Source of the DNA: Kaistia granuli DSM 23481
Lineage (GTDB): Bacteria; Pseudomonadota; Alphaproteobacteria; Rhizobiales; Kaistiaceae
Length of the DNA: 64,000 nucleotides
Direction: 5' to 3'
Assembly: GCF_000380505.1 (NCBI RefSeq)
Contig: NZ_AQYH01000010.1
Location: 558,001-622,000, forward strand
Shown: positions 1 to 11,610 of the stretch, one piece after another
Layout of the letters: every line of letters starts with the position of its first letter
How positions within the stretch are numbered: the first letter of the stretch is position 1
Notes under the pieces: generated by a model
Databases searched by the model: none
Told to the model about the DNA's origin: nothing
The model's input: only the letters and a program-made list of their open reading frames with translations
Position numbers and translations under genes: made by a program

Positions 1-450
1 GCCCAGCGTGCTGGGTGCCGAGGCCGCGATCAGGATGGTGGCGGAGATCGCCCCGGGGCCGGCGATCAAAGGAATGGCGAGCGGGAAGATGGCCAAATGG
101 TGGATATCCGCCAGGTCATGCGTTCGCTCCTCCTCGATGGCTTTGGCCGCGTTGGCCATCTTGCGCTGGTCACGCCGCTCGAACACCATTTCGAAGCCGA
201 TCCAGAACAGCATCAGCCCGCCGGCGATGCGGAAGGCGGCGAGCGATATGCCGAGGAAGCCGAGCAGCCCTTCGCCGACCAGTGCGAAGGCGTAGAGGAT
301 GATGGCGGCGGTGACCGTGGCGCGGATCGCCGTCTGTCGGCGCTGGTCCTTGGTCATGCCGCGCGTAAGGCCGACGAAGATCGGCGCGAGGCCGATCGGA
401 TCGATCGTCACGAACAGGGTGATCAGCGCGTTGAGCAGATAATCGAGCAC
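1..450 (-). CDS. MarC family membrane protein (3' part outside window)
   Basis: This is the N-terminal 150 codons of a MarC (UPF0056) multipass inner-membrane protein; the family is usually about 200-220 residues, so the C-terminus lies beyond the window. The translation has the family start, with TIDPIGLAPIF in the first helix, then GMTKDQRR, and later PLAIPLIAGPGAISATI. I chose GTG at 450 because it places VLDYLLNALITLF at the N-terminus and an AGGGG ribosome site lies about 7 bases upstream; the frame has no nearby ATG. Transport substrates of MarC proteins are not established, and the old link to multiple antibiotic resistance is disputed. It is divergent from gyrA. A second marC gene lies at 8464-9099. 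Confidence 0.85.
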   Translation of the reverse strand, partial: MLDYLLNALITLFVTIDPIGLAPIFVGLTRGMTKDQRRQTAIRATVTAAIILYAFALVGEGLLGFLGISLAAFRIAGGLMLFWIGFEMVFERRDQRKMANAAKAIEEERTHDLADIHHLAIFPLAIPLIAGPGAISATILIAASAPSTLG

Positions 451-683
451 ATCGGGCCCCTGTGACGGTGGGAAGGTGATGTATCGTGACAGGCGGCAGG
501 TGGCTCCGCCAGTGCGGTGAATCGAGGCCGTTGCGCGGGCCAGTCCGTCGTCCGGGAAGGGAGGCCGGGAGGCAATTTCGGGTGGCGGTGTCGGCCGATC
601 CCGCCGTGGCCGCCGACAGGGCGCGGCAAATCGCCGGCCCTGGGGTGAAAGGGCCCTGAATCCAGCGGTTTTGGCGGGATTCC

Positions 684-712
684 TTGAAGCCGCCACAGGG
701 TGGCTCTATGAT
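684..712 (+). promoter_or_regulatory. Candidate sigma-70 promoter of gyrA
   Basis: TTGAAG at 684-689 and TATGAT at 707-712 are separated by exactly 17 bases. The -10 box differs from consensus at one base. Transcription would begin near 719, leaving a leader of about 27 bases before the gyrA start. Confidence 0.6.
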
Positions 713-745
713 GTTGGCAATCGAAACTGATTCCGGAAAAAATAC

Positions 746-3559
<2,814 letters not shown>

Positions 3560-3577
3560 TCGGAACGCAGAAATGAT

Positions 3578-3607
3578 GACGCCGGCCTCGGGGTAAAGGC
3601 CGGCGTC
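3578..3607 (+). terminator. Hairpin after gyrA
   Basis: A perfect 10-bp inverted repeat (GACGCCGGCC and its complement) with a 10-base loop begins 18 bases after the gyrA stop. There is no T-run after it, so it may act as an mRNA 3' stabiliser or a weak terminator. Confidence 0.5.
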
Positions 3608-3654
3608 GTCGTGAGGAGGATATGAGGGGGTACTCAAAGGGTGAGGGGAAACCC

Positions 3655-3882
3655 TCAGTTCGCGTCCGAAACCGGCACGCGAGTAATGACGGAGACGCCC
3701 TGCTGACTGTCCACGACCGTGATCAGGCGCGCGTCGGGCGATGCAGCGGCGATCGTCAGGCGGTCAGCCTTCTTGGCCGCCGGCATGTCCCTGTCGGAAT
3801 AGACGGCGGCGCTGGCAAACCCGACGGCGATCGTTGCGGCGGCGCACGTCGCGAGAATGGTGGTGTGGAACCACGTCGTCAT
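3655..3882 (-). CDS. Small secreted or membrane-anchored protein, unknown function
   Basis: This 75-residue protein begins MTTWFHTTILATCAAATIAVGFASA, a hydrophobic segment that looks like a signal peptide or single membrane anchor, followed by a short polar domain containing SPDARLITVVDSQQGVSVI. I chose ATG at 3882 because AGGGAG sits 8 bases upstream; a longer frame to 3954 has no ribosome site. It lies alone, convergent with gyrA and divergent from coaD. I recognise no domain and assign no function. Confidence 0.6.
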   Translation of the reverse strand: MTTWFHTTILATCAAATIAVGFASAAVYSDRDMPAAKKADRLTIAAASPDARLITVVDSQQGVSVITRVPVSDAN

Positions 3883-4080
3883 GGATCGGCTCCCTCTGTC
3901 TTGTTGCGTCGGAACTTGAACGCAACATGCTCTTCTGCCTATGAACGGCATCACAAGCCGTTGTTCATTGACCCTTCATCTGGGGAGTCAATGTGCGTTT
4001 GGGAAGTTGGTTCCTCGAAGTTGTTGGCTTCCCTTTCGTAAAGCCTGCGTGAGAATCCGAGATCGTTCCGGGAGCAAGTT

Positions 4081-4581
4081 GTGATCAAGCCGCGCACCGC
4101 CTTCTATCCGGGCTCGTTCGACCCGCCGACCCACGGCCATCGCGACATGCTGCAGGCGGCGCTCGCCGTCGCCGACCGGCTGGTCGTGGCGATCGGCGTG
4201 CACCCAGGCAAGGCGCCGCTTTTTTCGTTTGAAGAGCGTGTCGAGCTGATCCGGGAGATGGTCTCCGAGATCGCCGGCGGCGAGGGGCGGGTGGATGTCA
4301 TCGCCTTTGACGGGCTCACCGTCGACGCGGCGCGCGATTGCGGCGCCTCCGTGATCATCCGGGGTCTTCGCGACGGCACCGATCTCGACTATGAGATGCA
4401 ACTCGCCGGCATGAACGGCACCATGGCACCGGAGATCCTGACCGTTTTCCTGCCGGCGACGCCGGCGACACGTCACATCACCGCGACGCTGGTGCGCCAG
4501 ATTGCGAAGATGGGCGGTGACGCATCCGCCTTCGTCCCGGCGGGGGTTGCCCGAAAGCTGACACAAAAATTCAGTTCCTGA
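4081..4581 (+). CDS. coaD: Phosphopantetheine adenylyltransferase
   Basis: CoaD transfers AMP from ATP to 4'-phosphopantetheine, giving dephospho-CoA, the fourth step of coenzyme A synthesis in the cytoplasm. The 166-residue length is normal. The nucleotidyltransferase motif is intact as [12 protein letters not shown] near residue 11, and the C-terminal nucleotide-binding segment reads [11 protein letters not shown]. Translation starts at GTG 4081, with GGGAGC as ribosome site. It is followed by the two cyclophilin genes in the same direction, the usual order downstream of gyrA in this order of bacteria. Confidence 0.96.
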   Translation: MIKPRTAFYPGSFDPPTHGHRDMLQAALAVADRLVVAIGVHPGKAPLFSFEERVELIREMVSEIAGGEGRVDVIAFDGLTVDAARDCGASVIIRGLRDGTDLDYEMQLAGMNGTMAPEILTVFLPATPATRHITATLVRQIAKMGGDASAFVPAGVARKLTQKFSS

Positions 4582-4601
4582 GGCCGCCGCGACAGGCGGC
4601 C
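4582..4601 (+). terminator. Short GC hairpin between coaD and cyclophilin
   Basis: GGCCGCC and GGCGGCC pair around a 6-base loop immediately after the coaD stop. No T-run follows, so termination is uncertain. Confidence 0.3.
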
Positions 4602-4622
4602 CGTTCCAGACCGGAGATCCTC

Positions 4623-5171
<549 letters not shown>

Positions 5172-5218
5172 GCGTCGACGCCCATCCACGCCGCCGACAC
5201 GACAAAAAGTCGGCTCTT

Positions 5219-5241
5219 GCCGCGCCCCCTTCCGGCGCGGC
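5219..5241 (+). terminator. Hairpin between the two cyclophilin genes
   Basis: An 8-bp stem (GCCGCGCC with GGCGCGGC) and 7-base loop lie 20 bases before the second cyclophilin start. No T-run follows; it could be a processing or attenuation hairpin. Confidence 0.35.
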
Positions 5242-5260
5242 CCTTCAGAAGGAGACTACC

Positions 5261-5734
<474 letters not shown>

Positions 5735-5794
5735 CCTCGCCCCCGGCCTGCGGCGCCAAGCCGTTTGCAATGCCGGGCCTAGCTGATTAGGAAC

Positions 5795-5828
5795 GGGGCG
5801 CCGTCATGACGGCGCCCCTCTTTGTTTG
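5795..5828 (+). terminator. Strong hairpin with T-rich tail just before queA
   Basis: A perfect 24-base palindrome occupies 5795-5818 (10-bp stem, CATG loop, every base paired), followed by TCTTTGTTT. It should terminate transcription from the cyclophilin genes, but it ends only 17 bases before the queA start. queA must therefore use a promoter within or very near this structure, or be read through. Confidence 0.6.
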
Positions 5829-5835
5829 AGCTTCC

Positions 5836-6918
5836 ATGCGCGTCGACCTTTTCGATTTTGATCTCCCCGAGGAAAACATCGCTCTGCGGCCGGCCCGGCC
5901 GCGCGATAGCGCGCGCCTGCTCGTGGTCCAGCAGGGCCATCCCCTCGAGGACCGCATCGTCCGCGATCTGCCGGACTGGCTGCGCCCCGGCGACGCGCTC
6001 GTCTTCAACGACACCAAGGTGATCCCGGCCCAGCTCTTCGGCGAGCGCGTGCGCGACGGCGTCTCGGCGCGCATCGCGGTGACGCTGCACATGCGCGAGG
6101 GGGCGGACCGCTGGCGTGCCTTTGTCCGCCCGGCGAAGAAGCTTCAGCTCGGCGACCGCATCCAGTTCGGCGAGACGGAAGATCGCGCCTGCCTGATCTC
6201 CGGCCTTGCCGCCACCGTCGCCGAGAAGGGCGACGCCGGCGAGGTCGTGCTCGCCTTCGATCTCTCCGGTCCGATCCTCGACGAGGCGATCGCCTCGGTC
6301 GGTCATATCCCGCTGCCGCCCTATATCGCGTCGAAGCGGCATGAGGACGACGAGGACCGGCAGGATTACCAGACGATCTATGCCCGCGAGGAGGGCGCCG
6401 TCGCGGCGCCGACCGCCGGTCTGCATTTCACGCCCGATCTTTTCGCCCGCCTCGATGCGCTCGGCGTCGAGCGCCATTTCGTGACGCTGCATGTCGGCGC
6501 CGGCACTTTCCTGCCGGTGAAGGCCGAAGACACGGCGGAGCACAAGATGCATGCCGAGCGCGGCGAGGTCTCGCAGGCGACGGCCGATGCGCTGAACGCG
6601 GTGCGGGCGCGCGGCAACCGCGTCATCGCCGTCGGCACCACGTCGCTGCGGCTGCTGGAAAGCGCCGCCGGCGAGGACAACATTATCCGGCCGTTCCATG
6701 GCCCGACCTCGATCTTCATCACGCCGGGCTATCGCTTCCGGGCGATCGACCTGCTGATGACCAATTTCCACCTGCCGCGCTCGACGCTGTTCATGCTGGT
6801 CTCCGCCTTCGCAGGGCTGGAGACGATGCGGGCGGCGTATGAGCACGCCATCGCCACCGGCTACCGCTTCTATTCCTATGGCGACGCGTCGCTGCTTTTC
6901 CCGAACGAGACAGAATGA
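5836..6918 (+). CDS. queA: S-adenosylmethionine:tRNA ribosyltransferase-isomerase
   Basis: QueA transfers and rearranges the ribose of S-adenosylmethionine onto the 7-aminomethyl-7-deazaguanine base in tRNA to form epoxyqueuosine. The 360 residues are a normal length. Recognised segments are the N-terminal [18 protein letters not shown], the central [21 protein letters not shown] and HVGAGTF, and the C-terminal [16 protein letters not shown]. The stop overlaps the tgt start by four bases (ATGA), so the two queuosine genes are translationally coupled. QueF, which makes the Tgt substrate preQ1, is encoded at 33122-33574; queC, queD and queE are not in the window. Confidence 0.97.
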   Translation: MRVDLFDFDLPEENIALRPARPRDSARLLVVQQGHPLEDRIVRDLPDWLRPGDALVFNDTKVIPAQLFGERVRDGVSARIAVTLHMREGADRWRAFVRPAKKLQLGDRIQFGETEDRACLISGLAATVAEKGDAGEVVLAFDLSGPILDEAIASVGHIPLPPYIASKRHEDDEDRQDYQTIYAREEGAVAAPTAGLHFTPDLFARLDALGVERHFVTLHVGAGTFLPVKAEDTAEHKMHAERGEVSQATADALNAVRARGNRVIAVGTTSLRLLESAAGEDNIIRPFHGPTSIFITPGYRFRAIDLLMTNFHLPRSTLFMLVSAFAGLETMRAAYEHAIATGYRFYSYGDASLLFPNETE

Positions 6919-8045
6919 CCGAGAAATTCCAGTTCACCCTGCTCGCCAAGGACGGCATGGCGCGACGCGGCGAGATCTCGATGCCGCGCGGAAAGATCCG
7001 CACGCCCGCCTTCATGCCGGTCGGAACCGCCGGCACGGTCAAGGCGATGTATCCGGGCCAGGTGCGCGATCTCGGCGCCGATGTCATCCTCGGCAACACC
7101 TATCATCTGATGCTGCGGCCCGGTGCGGAGCGCGTCGCCAAGCTCGGCGGCCTGCACACCTTCGCCAACTGGCCACATCCGATCCTGACCGATTCCGGCG
7201 GCTTCCAGGTGATGTCGCTCGCCAAGCTGCGCAAGCTGAACGAGAAGGGCGTCACCTTCCAGAGCCACATCGACGGCCGCCGCTACGAGCTGACGCCGGA
7301 GCGCTCGGTCGAGATCCAGGGCCTGCTCGACAGTGACATCCAGATGCAGCTCGACGAATGCGTCGGTCTGCCGACCACCGAGAAGGAAATCGAGCGCGCG
7401 ATGAATCTGTCGCTGCGCTGGGCCGAGCGTTCCAAGGCCGCCTTCGGCGACCAGCCGGGCAAGGCGATCTTCGGCATCGTCCAGGGCGGCGACAATCCGC
7501 GCCTGCGGGTCGAAAGCGCCCAGGCGCTGAAGGCGATGGACTTCAAGGGCTATTCGATCGGCGGCCTCGCCGTCGGCGAGCCACAGCATGTCATGCTCGA
7601 GATGCTGATGATCACCACGCCCGAGCTGCCGGAGGAAAAGCCGCGCTACCTGATGGGCGTCGGTACGCCGGACGACATCATCGAGTCGGTGGCGCGCGGC
7701 GTCGACATGTTCGACTGCGTGATGCCGACCCGCGCCGGCCGGCACGGCCTCGCCTTTACCCGCTTCGGCAAGGTCAACCTTAAGAACGCCCGCCACGCCG
7801 AGGATCACCGTCCCCTCGACGAGGCGTCGGAATGCCCGGCGAGCCGCGACTACTCACGCGCCTATCTGCATCATTTGTTCAAGTCGAACGAGACGCTGGC
7901 GGCGATGCTCCTGACCTGGAACAACCTCGCCTACTACCAGACGCTGATGGCTGGCATCCGCGCCTCGATCGACGAACAGCGCTTCGACGATTTCCGCCTG
8001 GCGACCAAGGAAGGCTGGGCGAGGGGCGATATTCCGGCGCTCTGA
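6915..8045 (+). CDS. tgt: tRNA-guanine transglycosylase (degenerate zinc site)
   Basis: Tgt exchanges the wobble guanine of GUN-anticodon tRNAs for preQ1. The 376-residue protein keeps the base-exchange core: [17 protein letters not shown] with the catalytic Asp region, the GGLAVGE pocket and the [14 protein letters not shown] segment with the nucleophile Asp. The structural zinc site is altered. The four ligands known from Zymomonas Tgt (Cys318, Cys320, Cys323, His349) align here with Ser305, Cys307, Ser310 and Asn336, in [14 protein letters not shown] and [10 protein letters not shown]. The surrounding fold residues are conserved, so this looks like evolved zinc independence, or a clade variant, rather than gene decay. 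It is coupled to queA. Confidence 0.95.
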   Translation: MTEKFQFTLLAKDGMARRGEISMPRGKIRTPAFMPVGTAGTVKAMYPGQVRDLGADVILGNTYHLMLRPGAERVAKLGGLHTFANWPHPILTDSGGFQVMSLAKLRKLNEKGVTFQSHIDGRRYELTPERSVEIQGLLDSDIQMQLDECVGLPTTEKEIERAMNLSLRWAERSKAAFGDQPGKAIFGIVQGGDNPRLRVESAQALKAMDFKGYSIGGLAVGEPQHVMLEMLMITTPELPEEKPRYLMGVGTPDDIIESVARGVDMFDCVMPTRAGRHGLAFTRFGKVNLKNARHAEDHRPLDEASECPASRDYSRAYLHHLFKSNETLAAMLLTWNNLAYYQTLMAGIRASIDEQRFDDFRLATKEGWARGDIPAL

Positions 8046-8115
8046 GGGGCCGGGAACCCGTTCTTCGATCGCGGCACCTCCCGGCGCAGGCCCGATCGCC
8101 GCGGAGCGACCTCCG

Positions 8116-8243
8116 TCGTCATCCCTGCGAAAGCAGGGATCCACCTGTTCCTCGCTACGGGCGCGGACGCATGGGCGGAGTACGGTCCATCGTGCGCGAG
8201 GCTCGCCGACGCATGGATTCCTGCTTTCGCAGGAATGACGGCG
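8116..8243. repeat. Inverted pair of palindromic intergenic repeats, copy A
   Basis: Two palindromic units face each other in the 418-base tgt-marC gap. Unit 1 has stem ATCCCTGC-GAAA-GCAGGGAT at 8121-8140. Unit 2 is the inverted form at 8217-8236, with stem ATTCCTGC-TTTC-GCAGGAAT. Each is flanked outside by the GTCAT / ATGAC border. This is the layout of REP/BIME-like elements. Confidence 0.75.
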
Positions 8244-8328
8244 AGCGTGGTGGCAGGGTGCGCGGGTCATTGGGCTCTGAACAATGGGCCTGCGCGTTTC
8301 GTCTGACTGGCCGCTATTCCCACGCTCC

Positions 8329-8433
8329 GCCGTCATCCCCGCGAAGGCGGGGATCCATCCATCCGAGGCCTTGGGAATTTCGCGCGGGAGCGACCCGGCT
8401 GAATGGATCCCGGGATAGGCCCGGGATGACGGC
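8329..8433. repeat. Inverted pair of palindromic intergenic repeats, copy B
   Basis: A second pair of the same family: a forward unit with stem ATCCCCGC-GAAG-GCGGGGAT at 8335-8354, and an inverted unit with stem ATCCCGGG / CCCGGGAT at 8407-8427 ending ATGACGGCG. Apart from these two pairs I see nothing else in 8046-8463. They may also act as a bidirectional terminator between convergent tgt and marC. Confidence 0.75.
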
Positions 8434-8463
8434 GAGGCGGGGCGGCCGTCGCGATGGACAGCC

Positions 8464-9099
8464 TCAGCTCGCCCAGCCCGGGAACAGCGCCGTCAGGCTA
8501 CCGACCAGCATCTCCATCGCGATGGCCGCCAGGATCATGCCCATCAGCCGCTTGGTCACGGTCATGATCGTCGGTGAGACGACCCGGCCGATGAAGGGAC
8601 CGCTGATCAGCACGGTGCCGAGCAGGGCGAGGAAGGCGATCAGGCCGGCCGAGAAGGCCACGACGTCGCCGCCCGCCTTCGCCTCATGCGCATAGACGAC
8701 CAGGGCCGAAATGGTGCCGGGGCCGAGCAGGATCGGGATGCTCATCGGGTAGAAGGCAACGTTGCTGGCGCTTTTGAAGCTCTTCTGCTCCTCCGCCGAT
8801 CCGGCATGGGAAGGGCTGCTTTCGCCATTCAGCATGTTGAGCGCGATCAGCAGCACGATCAGGCCGCCGGCGAGACGGAAATGGTTCACGTCCAGGCCGA
8901 AGAAGCCGAGGATGGCGGTGCCGGCCATGGCGGAGATCAGGCTGCCGATGGCCACCGTGACGGTGACGAGGATCGCGGTCCGCCGCTGCTCGCCCTCGGT
9001 CATGCCGGTGGTCAGCGAGAGGAAGATCGGCAGGTTGGCGATCGGATTCATGATCGCAAACAATGCAGAGAAGATCTTGATCGCGAACGCGAAATCCAT
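8464..9099 (-). CDS. MarC family integral membrane protein
   Basis: A complete 211-residue MarC/UPF0056 protein with about six hydrophobic segments. Family features are MNPIANLPIFLSLTTGMT near the N-terminus, FRLAGGLIVLLIALNML in the middle, and YPMSIPILLGPGTISALVV. The ATG at 9099 begins MDFAFAIKIFSALFAIMNP, matching the family N-terminus; the open frame continues further upstream but that part is not conserved. It is the second marC-type gene in the window, on the same strand as the fragment at 1-450. Transport function is unknown. Confidence 0.9.
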   Translation of the reverse strand: MDFAFAIKIFSALFAIMNPIANLPIFLSLTTGMTEGEQRRTAILVTVTVAIGSLISAMAGTAILGFFGLDVNHFRLAGGLIVLLIALNMLNGESSPSHAGSAEEQKSFKSASNVAFYPMSIPILLGPGTISALVVYAHEAKAGGDVVAFSAGLIAFLALLGTVLISGPFIGRVVSPTIMTVTKRLMGMILAAIAMEMLVGSLTALFPGWAS

Positions 9100-9257
9100 G
9101 TGCCCCCGGGCCCCCGTGCCATCGAATGAGTTGTCGGGCATCCTTTCGATCGCGTCAGGGTAGGTCAAGCGGATCCTCCGCCGGGACAGTGCGCAAAAGC
9201 GCGCGCGTGTCGCGGGAGGGCGCGCGGGAAAACAGGGAGTCGGGATGGCGGTTGGAA

Positions 9258-9689
9258 CTAGATCGTCGGAGCGGTGTCCTTGATCAGCGAGCAGCCGGCG
9301 ATCTTCCAGCTGCCGTCGGGCTGCTTCTCGAAGCGGTAGAGCGCGATCCAGTTCTTGCCGTCCGGTCCCGTCACATAGACCTTCTGCACGATGCCGATCG
9401 GGCTGTCGGCGATCTCGCCATAGGCGATGCTGCGTGGCCGGTAGATCGGCGGATAGGCCTGGCGGACCATGCCGAGGAAGATGTCCGGCGACGGGAACAT
9501 CGCCTGGATGCCGGGCGCGGCATAGCCATAGGCGGCGACGCCGTCGTCGCGCTGGAAGGCGTCGAGCTGGCCCTGGACCAGCTGCTTGAGGGCTCCCTTC
9601 TCGGCGGAACTCGGCTCGGCGGCGATCGCCGCCGTCGAGAACAGGGCGGCCGCGAGGAGGAAGACGATCGTGAAGGCGATGCGGGTCAT
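9258..9689 (-). CDS. Exported DUF4864-type protein
   Basis: A 143-residue protein with an N-terminal signal peptide (MTRIAFTIVFLLAAALFSTAAIAA) and a compact domain with LDAFQRDDGVAAYGYAAPGIQ, PDIFLGMVRQAYPPIYRP and a C-terminal WKIAGCSL. This matches the DUF4864 pattern, an NTF2-like fold of unknown function. It is probably periplasmic. It stands alone, upstream of marC on the same strand with a gap of about 160 bases, and divergent from the small Lrp-domain gene. Confidence 0.75.
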   Translation of the reverse strand: MTRIAFTIVFLLAAALFSTAAIAAEPSSAEKGALKQLVQGQLDAFQRDDGVAAYGYAAPGIQAMFPSPDIFLGMVRQAYPPIYRPRSIAYGEIADSPIGIVQKVYVTGPDGKNWIALYRFEKQPDGSWKIAGCSLIKDTAPTI

Positions 9690-9898
9690 GATCTGGCTCT
9701 CCGGCGCTTCGGCGCAACGGTTCTTTCCGTTGAACTAGCTACGAAGCGGCGGTCGACAAGGTTTCGCAGTGCGTTTGCGGGTGCCGGCGATTGGTGGCGA
9801 GCGCCGGCATTCGTCCGGCGACCGCCATGCGAGCGCATTGCGGGAAGGGGACCGGACCTGTTATCCCGTCCTCACATCACGCGCTGCCGGAGGCCCCG

Positions 9899-10135
9899 AT
9901 GCGAGCTCTTTTCGTCCAGATCAAATGCCATCTTGGCCGCGCCTACGAAGTGGCGAACGCCATCGCCGATGCCGAGATCGCGTCGGAGATCTATTCGACC
10001 GCCGGCGAATTCGACCTCCTGGTCAAGTTCTACCTGCCCGACGACGCCGACCCCGGCCATTTCGTCACCGAATCGGTGCAGCGCTTCGACGGTATCCGCG
10101 ATACCCGCACGATCATGACCTTCCGGGCGTTCTAG
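9899..10135 (+). CDS. Stand-alone Lrp/AsnC effector-binding domain protein
   Basis: This 78-residue protein is only the ligand-binding (RAM) domain of Lrp/AsnC regulators, without the DNA-binding helix-turn-helix. It shows VQIKCHLGRAYEVANAIA, the STAGEFDLLVKFY strand and a C-terminal FDGIRDTRTIMTF, all family features. Such proteins form ring-shaped oligomers that bind amino acids; their role here is unknown. I chose ATG at 9899 because CCGGAGG lies just upstream and the conserved domain begins there. Confidence 0.85.
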   Translation: MRALFVQIKCHLGRAYEVANAIADAEIASEIYSTAGEFDLLVKFYLPDDADPGHFVTESVQRFDGIRDTRTIMTFRAF

Positions 10136-10356
10136 GCTCGACGCGTCCTTCGGCCGGCCCGGCCCGATTCGCCCGCGTCGCCGCGTCGCGAATTCCGGCG
10201 GGCAGGCGTCGGTTTTCGCAGCCCTGGAGGGCCATCGCACGCTTTGCAAACCGTCGGCAGCTGCTATGGAGGAGCCGAGACCCTCGGGAAGCCACAATTC
10301 TCCCGATTCTTGGCCGCTCGAAGGATGGCCGCCGGACCGGAACCGCAGCGAGAGAG

Positions 10357-10833
10357 ATGATGAACAAACTGACCCTGATCGCAACCGCCGCCCTGATGCT
10401 GGCCGGACCCTCGGCGAGCTTCGCCCAGGAGCCGACGGCGCCGCCGGTCATGGTCAGCGCCGGCAAGTGCTCGAAGCTGGTCGTCGCCGGCAAGGACGTC
10501 ACCAAGCAGTGCAAGAACGAGGTTGCCAGCGCGCCGCTGCCGGGCGGCGTCGTCATGTTCATCTTCACCCAGGGCAAGGGCCTGGTCGGCTTCACCGGCG
10601 ATGCGACCAAGCTCGCCGGCGACAAGAAGACCGGCGTCGCCGCCGTGCCTGTGCTCGAAGTCAGCGTTCGCAGCGGCAAGGAGCCGAAGGTGATCGCGGC
10701 GAAATCCGGTCTCTGCAAGTTCAGCGACCCCTATTCCGGCAGGCCGGCGATCGTCACCTGCACGGCCGAGACGGCGCAGGGCACCTATACCGGCTGGTTC
10801 AAGTCGAACGGCAAGCCGCCCAAGGCTCGCTGA
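10357..10833 (+). CDS. Secreted protein of unknown function
   Basis: A 158-residue protein with a Sec signal peptide (MMNKLTLIATAALMLAGPSASFAQ, cleavage expected after SFA or FAQ). The mature part has four cysteines (in GKCSKL, KQCKNE, GLCKFS and VTCTAE), which could form two disulfides in the periplasm. Two adjacent ATGs at 10357 and 10360 are both possible. The upstream open frame back to 9769 overlaps the Lrp-domain gene and is not protein-like. I recognise no family. Confidence 0.7.
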   Translation: MMNKLTLIATAALMLAGPSASFAQEPTAPPVMVSAGKCSKLVVAGKDVTKQCKNEVASAPLPGGVVMFIFTQGKGLVGFTGDATKLAGDKKTGVAAVPVLEVSVRSGKEPKVIAAKSGLCKFSDPYSGRPAIVTCTAETAQGTYTGWFKSNGKPPKAR

Positions 10834-10849
10834 ATAGGGCGCGCCGGCG

Positions 10850-11173
10850 TCAGCCGCGCGGTGCGAAAAGGATGATCGAGGCGCCGGCCAGGCAGATGCC
10901 GGCGCCAGTCAGGTCCCAGCGGTCGGGCCGGGCGCCCTCGACGATCCACAGCCACAGGATCGACATCGCGATGTAGATGCCGCCATAGGCGGCATAGGCG
11001 CGGCCGGCGGCGGTGCTGTCGACCAGCGTCAGCAGATAGGCGAACAGCGCCAGCGACAGCGCGCCAGGCACCAGCCACCACACCGACCGGTCGAGCCGCA
11101 GCCAGGCCCAGAAGGCGAAGCATCCGGCGATTTCGGCGAGCCCGGCGGCGACATAGATCGCGATCGATATCAG
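10850..11173 (-). CDS. YnfA/UPF0060 family small membrane protein
   Basis: This is a four-helix protein of the YnfA family, related in size to small multidrug resistance transporters. The conserved N-terminal [15 protein letters not shown] and the C-terminal [13 protein letters not shown] and [14 protein letters not shown] are both present, giving about 107 residues, the normal length. The first helix is encoded only if translation starts upstream of GTG 11083. No ATG, GTG or TTG is available in frame, so CTG at 11173, 6 bases after GGGAGG, is my best start. A truncated 77-residue product from GTG 11083 is the alternative. Confidence 0.75.
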   Translation of the reverse strand: MISIAIYVAAGLAEIAGCFAFWAWLRLDRSVWWLVPGALSLALFAYLLTLVDSTAAGRAYAAYGGIYIAMSILWLWIVEGARPDRWDLTGAGICLAGASIILFAPRG

Positions 11174-11309
11174 GATAAGCCTCCCGCTCCACCGCCTCGC
11201 GCGGACTGGGTGTTTTCCCGGCTCGCGCAGGCCGTCAGGCTTGGGCAGACTGCCGCGGGCGGCAAGGCAGGTTCGCCTTGGCGCCGGAAACGTCGAAACA
11301 TCAGGGGAG

Positions 11310-11385
11310 TGGTGAGCCCGTCGGGATTCGAACCCGAGACCCCATGATTAAAAGTCACGTGCTCTACCAGCTGAGCTACGGGCTC
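11310..11385 (-). tRNA. tRNA-Lys (anticodon TTT)
   Basis: Read on the minus strand, the gene starts GAGCCCGTAGCTCAG at 11385, has the anticodon loop CTTTTAA, the T-arm GGGTTCGAATCCC and the 3' acceptor strand CGGGCTC. A discriminator A and an encoded CCA follow, ending at 11310. All four stems pair. No integrase or repeated tRNA end is nearby. Confidence 0.97.
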
Positions 11386-11413
11386 ATCGAGGTTGGGCCT
11401 CGAATTGGGGCGG

Positions 11414-11442
11414 AACCTAGTCGCCACGAGGGGGCGGGTCAA
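11414..11442 (-). promoter_or_regulatory. Candidate promoter of tRNA-Lys
   Basis: On the minus strand, TTGACC (11442-11437) is followed after 17 bases by TAGGTT (11419-11414). The tRNA 5' end is about 29 bases further on. Confidence 0.45.
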
Positions 11443-11610
11443 TAGTCCGGCGGGCAGGGCTTGTTGATCGGTCCACGGATTTTATCGGCCTTCGCCGCGC
11501 CGGGGCCAGTTTCCGGCGTTGGAGATCGCCGCAATGGGTTATGAACGCGCCATATTCCTCGGTTACAATGACCGTATGCTCCTATTCATGAGAAAATCGA
11601 AGGCGTCGAT

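Noticed and set aside
8114-8435. Regularly spaced repeats as a possible CRISPR array
   Set aside because: Only four units, alternating in orientation, with internal hairpins, no equal spacers and no cas genes.
9769-10356. Upstream extension of the secreted protein gene at 10357
   Set aside because: The extension overlaps the Lrp-domain gene in another frame, is Arg-rich and unconserved, and would hide the signal peptide.
11310-11385. tRNA-Lys as an integration site for a mobile element
   Set aside because: No integrase, no repeat of the tRNA 3' end and no change in gene type nearby.
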